Origin: Myxococcales bacterium UBA5297
GTDB taxonomy: Bacteria > Myxococcota > Myxococcia > Myxococcales > UBA5297
Length of the DNA stretch: 8,624 nt
Assembly (NCBI GenBank): GCA_002408385.1
Contig: DHSB01000094.1
Span: 1 to 8,624 of the forward strand
Direction of reading: 5' to 3'
Each line of letters opens with the position of its first letter. The first letter of the stretch is position 1. Of the stretch, positions 6,726-8,624 are shown in pieces. Both the position numbers and the translations under genes were made by a program. The notes below the pieces were generated by a model that made no database searches, had not been told where the DNA came from, and was given only the letters and a program-made list of their open reading frames with translations.

Positions 6726-7849
6726 ACCTCCCCGCCGATCTTGGAACCCCTTGCGCGCTAGTCGATCTCGACGCGGTCGAGCGCAACACGCTGGCGATGA
6801 GCGAGCGCGTCGCCCGGCTCGGCAGTCGGCTGCGCCCCCACGTCAAGACGCACAAGACCGTCGAGGCGGCCAAGCTCCAGGTCCGCGGCGCCTTCGGCGG
6901 GATCACCGTCTCCACGCTGGCCGAGGCGCGCTTCTTCGCACAGGCGGGCTTTCGCGACATCACCTACGCGGTGCCCATCGCACCGGCGCGTATGCGCGAA
7001 GCCATCGAGCTCGGCCGGTCGATCGACCGGCTCTCGCTGTTGGTCGACAGCGAGCTCGCGTTGCGAGCACTCCAGATCTGCTCAGCCGCCCAACAGGTCC
7101 GCACTCCGGTCTTCCTCAAGGTCGACTGCGGCAACCACCGCGCTGGCGTCGACCCCACGAGCCTCTCGGCCCGCAAGCTCGCAGCCGGCCTCGCGGCTTC
7201 CAAACACCTCGACTTCCGCGGGGTCCTCGCTCACGCTGGCCACGCGTACGCCTGCCGAGATCGCGACGAGATCGCCCGCGTCGCCCGTGAGGAGCGCGAG
7301 GTGACGGTTGGCTTCGCCAAGAGCCTCCGGGCCGAAGGCACCCGTGTCGACGAGGTGAGCATCGGCTCGACCCCCACGCTTTCGGTCGCCGACGACCTGA
7401 CCGGCATCACCGAGGTCCGTCCCGGCAACTACGTTTTCTTCGATGCCTTCCAAGCCGCCATCGGAAGCTGCACGCTCGCAGATGCGGCGTTCAGCGTCCT
7501 GACCACCGTCGTCGGCTCCTATCCCGACAGGCACAGGCTGGTGGTCGACGCCGGCGCGCTCGCCCTCTCCAAGGATCCGGGCCCGCGCCATGTCGATGCC
7601 GATGCCGGTTTCGGCCAGCTCCTCTCCGAGCCGGGCGAGCTGCAGGCGGGTCTGCGGCTGACAGCCCTCTCGCAAGAGCACGGCCATATCGAAGGGGGTA
7701 CGGGGGGCGATCTCTCCAGGTTTCCCGTCGGCACGAGGCTTCGCGTCGTCGCGAACCACTCCTGCCTCACGGCCGCGCTCTTCGACCGGTATCTCGTGGT
7801 GCGCGGACGCGAGCTGGTCGGCTCCTGGCGTCCGCTGCGTGGCTGGTAA
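6722..7849 (+). CDS. D-threonine aldolase / D-serine dehydratase-like PLP enzyme, 375 aa
   Basis: Fold-type III PLP enzyme of the alanine-racemase-N family, DSD1/D-threonine aldolase branch. Such enzymes cleave D-beta-hydroxy amino acids to glycine plus an aldehyde, or deaminate D-serine, usually with a divalent metal. Visible motifs: N-terminal LPADLGTPCALVDLDAVERN; PLP-lysine motif RPHVKTHKT with Lys42 as expected Schiff-base residue; ITVSTLAEARFFAQAGF; YAVPI; HAGHAY; SIGSTPT (phosphate-binding region); EVRPGNYVFFD; DAGALALSKD; LSQEHGHI; and NHSCLTAA, whose His346 and Cys348 correspond to the zinc ligands of eukaryotic D-serine dehydratase. It ends with the family's typical W-x-P-x-R-G-W. 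Full length (~370-380 usual). TTG 6722 is chosen because the family begins at this point and the codon overlaps the preceding stop (TTGA); the frame is open back to 6407 inside the hydrolase gene. It is presumably cytoplasmic and last in the operon. D-threonine aldolase versus D-serine dehydratase activity cannot be decided. Confidence 0.9.
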   Translation: MNLPADLGTPCALVDLDAVERNTLAMSERVARLGSRLRPHVKTHKTVEAAKLQVRGAFGGITVSTLAEARFFAQAGFRDITYAVPIAPARMREAIELGRSIDRLSLLVDSELALRALQICSAAQQVRTPVFLKVDCGNHRAGVDPTSLSARKLAAGLAASKHLDFRGVLAHAGHAYACRDRDEIARVAREEREVTVGFAKSLRAEGTRVDEVSIGSTPTLSVADDLTGITEVRPGNYVFFDAFQAAIGSCTLADAAFSVLTTVVGSYPDRHRLVVDAGALALSKDPGPRHVDADAGFGQLLSEPGELQAGLRLTALSQEHGHIEGGTGGDLSRFPVGTRLRVVANHSCLTAALFDRYLVVRGRELVGSWRPLRGW

Positions 7850-8106
7850 GCCGCAGAAGGTCGCCTCTGCGAGCGAAGCCCCCGGGCAGGCAGCCGCTCG
7901 CCATCCGCTTCATCGGCCCATCGGGCTTCTCCTGCGCCGACCGCAGGCGCATGCGACAGAGCCGAGGGACGACCCCCGAGTCAACCATCGACTCGAGGAA
8001 TCGGCGTTCCTGGTGCTTGTTGAATCCTCGAGCCGATTTCTGCCACCATGTCTGCTCATCTCTCGGGCACCCGCCCGGCGCGGTTCAACCAGACACGAGC
8101 ATCCCG
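7850..8106. other. Intergenic region between the operon and the dksA-like gene, with inverted repeats
   Basis: No gene is seen. Two inverted repeats stand out: a 6-bp hairpin at 7931-7947 (CCTGCG, 5-nt loop, CGCAGG), which could weakly terminate the operon though it lacks a T tract; and a longer one at 7992-8032, described separately. No clear promoter boxes could be assigned to the downstream gene. Confidence 0.5.
7992..8032. promoter_or_regulatory. Interrupted inverted repeat upstream of the dksA-like gene
   Basis: CTCGAGGA (7992-7999) is repeated in inverse at 8025-8032 (TCCTCGAG), 25 nt apart. The sequence just inside and beyond adds a second pair, AATCGGC and GCCGATT, in an alternative overlapping stem. 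The two stems are mutually exclusive, and the site is 75 bp before the start codon. It could be a regulator-binding palindrome, a leader RNA structure or a leftover terminator; the sequence does not decide. Confidence 0.35.
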
Positions 8107-8499
8107 ATGAAACCCACCGAGCTTGCACACTACGAGCGCCTTCTGAAGTCCCTGGAAGAAGAGATTCGCACCAAAGGTGCTCGGCGCATTGAGCCCAACC
8201 GAAACGACGACGCTTCGGCGGGGGCAGACGAGGACGAGCAGCCCCTCAACGAGATGCTGCAGTCGATAGCTTCGAGCAGGAATCGCAACATGAGCCTCGT
8301 GCTCAAGCGCATCGCGAGGACGCTGCAAAAGATTCGGCAGACCCCGGAGGAATTCGGTCTGTGCGAGGAGTGCGAAGAGGACATCGAGGAGGGCCGACTG
8401 AAGGCGATGCCCTATGCCGAGCTGTGCGTCGATTGTCAGTCGAAGCGCGATCCGCGCGGCGGCCGGCAGACACGGCGCAATCCCTTCGAGTTTGTGTAG
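8107..8499 (+). CDS. TraR/DksA-family C4 zinc-finger regulator, 130 aa
   Basis: Probable RNA-polymerase secondary-channel binding protein. Residues ~4-80 are helical with coiled-coil character (ELAHYERLLKSLEEEIRTK at the start, then NRNMSLVLKRIARTLQKIRQ). The C-terminus holds the C4 zinc finger Cys86-x2-Cys89-x17-Cys107-x2-Cys110 in LCEECEEDIEEGRLKAMPYA and LCVDCQ, the hallmark of the family. The coiled-coil tip contains D41-E-D-E-Q-P46 rather than the DxxDxA motif of E. coli DksA, so it belongs to a divergent subgroup that may affect RNA polymerase differently. ATG 8107 is chosen because it begins the recognisable helix; the frame stays open upstream to 7951, but that part is Arg/Ser/Pro-rich and unlike the family. 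It lies 257 bp after the operon and probably has its own promoter. The family is secure; equivalence to DksA itself is not. Confidence 0.9.
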   Translation: MKPTELAHYERLLKSLEEEIRTKGARRIEPNRNDDASAGADEDEQPLNEMLQSIASSRNRNMSLVLKRIARTLQKIRQTPEEFGLCEECEEDIEEGRLKAMPYAELCVDCQSKRDPRGGRQTRRNPFEFV

Positions 8500-8500
8500 A

Positions 8501-8540
8501 GACGGTCGACGGTCGAGAGTAGGGGGTCGAGAGTCGACGG
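8501..8540. repeat. GTCGAC/GGTCGAGAGT short repeat cluster
   Basis: GGTCGAGAGT occurs at 8511-8520 and again at 8525-8534, and GTCGAC occurs at 8505-8510 and 8533-8538 flanking them. The cluster begins 2 nt after the dksA-like stop. Such TCGAGAGTCGA-type repetitive runs are a known style of intergenic repeat in several GC-rich bacteria; only two units are visible here. Confidence 0.6.
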
Positions 8541-8550
8541 CAGCGGAGGC

Positions 8551-8564
8551 CCTGCGCGAGCAGG
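8551..8564. other. Small hairpin after the dksA-like gene
   Basis: CCTGC (8551-8555) pairs with GCAGG (8560-8564) around a GCGA tetraloop. A GNRA-type loop makes the fold stable, but the stem is only 5 bp and has no T tract, so a terminator role is only possible. Confidence 0.3.
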
Positions 8565-8596
8565 ACCGACTTCGGGCGCTTCTGGCACGGCTTCAA

Positions 8597-8612
8597 GCGC
8601 CAAGGCGCCAAG
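8597..8612. repeat. Tandem GCGCCAAG repeat at the window edge
   Basis: GCGCCAAG occurs twice head to tail (8597-8604 and 8605-8612), followed by GAAGAAC. This resembles the 'CGCCAAGGCGCCAAGGA' intergenic repeats seen in many environmental bacteria. The element probably continues beyond the window. Confidence 0.55.
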
Positions 8613-8624
8613 GAAGAACAAGCG

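Overview
The window is GC-rich DNA from a bacterium with an outer-membrane, lipoprotein-rich lifestyle. Codon third positions are strongly G/C-biased. Two lipoproteins, a C4 zinc-finger TraR/DksA protein with an Asp-Glu-Asp-Glu-Gln-Pro segment, and a decayed IS91-type transposase together suggest Myxococcota (Polyangia-like) or another former deltaproteobacterial lineage. This placement is inference from gene style, not a database result. All genes supported here lie on the + strand. No tRNA, rRNA, CRISPR array or intact mobile element was seen.

Layout. (1) Positions 3-290 hold the 3' end of a gene for a small beta-rich protein with a Gln/Gly/Ser/Asn-rich tail, followed by a perfect 13-bp terminator-like hairpin at 335-366. 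(2) Positions 541-2130 encode a lone predicted lipoprotein of about 529 residues with no recognised function. Its base and codon use is less GC-biased than that of the downstream operon. (3) Positions 2218 to about 2914 look empty in single-frame reading. Read across shifting frames they give a collinear, heavily decayed IS91-family transposase with stop codons and at least five frameshifts. (4) Positions 3123-7849 form a tight five-gene operon: a 64-residue PLDc_N-type membrane protein, an ABC ATPase, an ABC-2 type permease, a lipoprotein alpha/beta hydrolase, and a D-threonine aldolase/D-serine dehydratase-like PLP enzyme. Four of the junctions are ATGA, GTGA, a 2-nt gap and TTGA, so translational coupling is likely throughout. 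(5) Positions 8107-8499 encode a TraR/DksA-family zinc-finger regulator. (6) The last ~125 bp carry short repeats typical of dispersed intergenic repeat elements.

How it fits together. The first three operon genes reproduce the order small PLDc_N protein - ATPase - permease known from yxlE-yxlF-yxlG of the Bacillus subtilis sigY operon. Two enzymes follow: a surface or periplasmic serine hydrolase and a cytoplasmic PLP enzyme acting on a beta-hydroxy or other D-amino acid. The association suggests that the transporter handles, or protects against, a small amino-acid-derived or peptide-like compound, but the sequence alone does not prove a substrate. This operon and the hidden transposase relic are the two most interesting things in the window.
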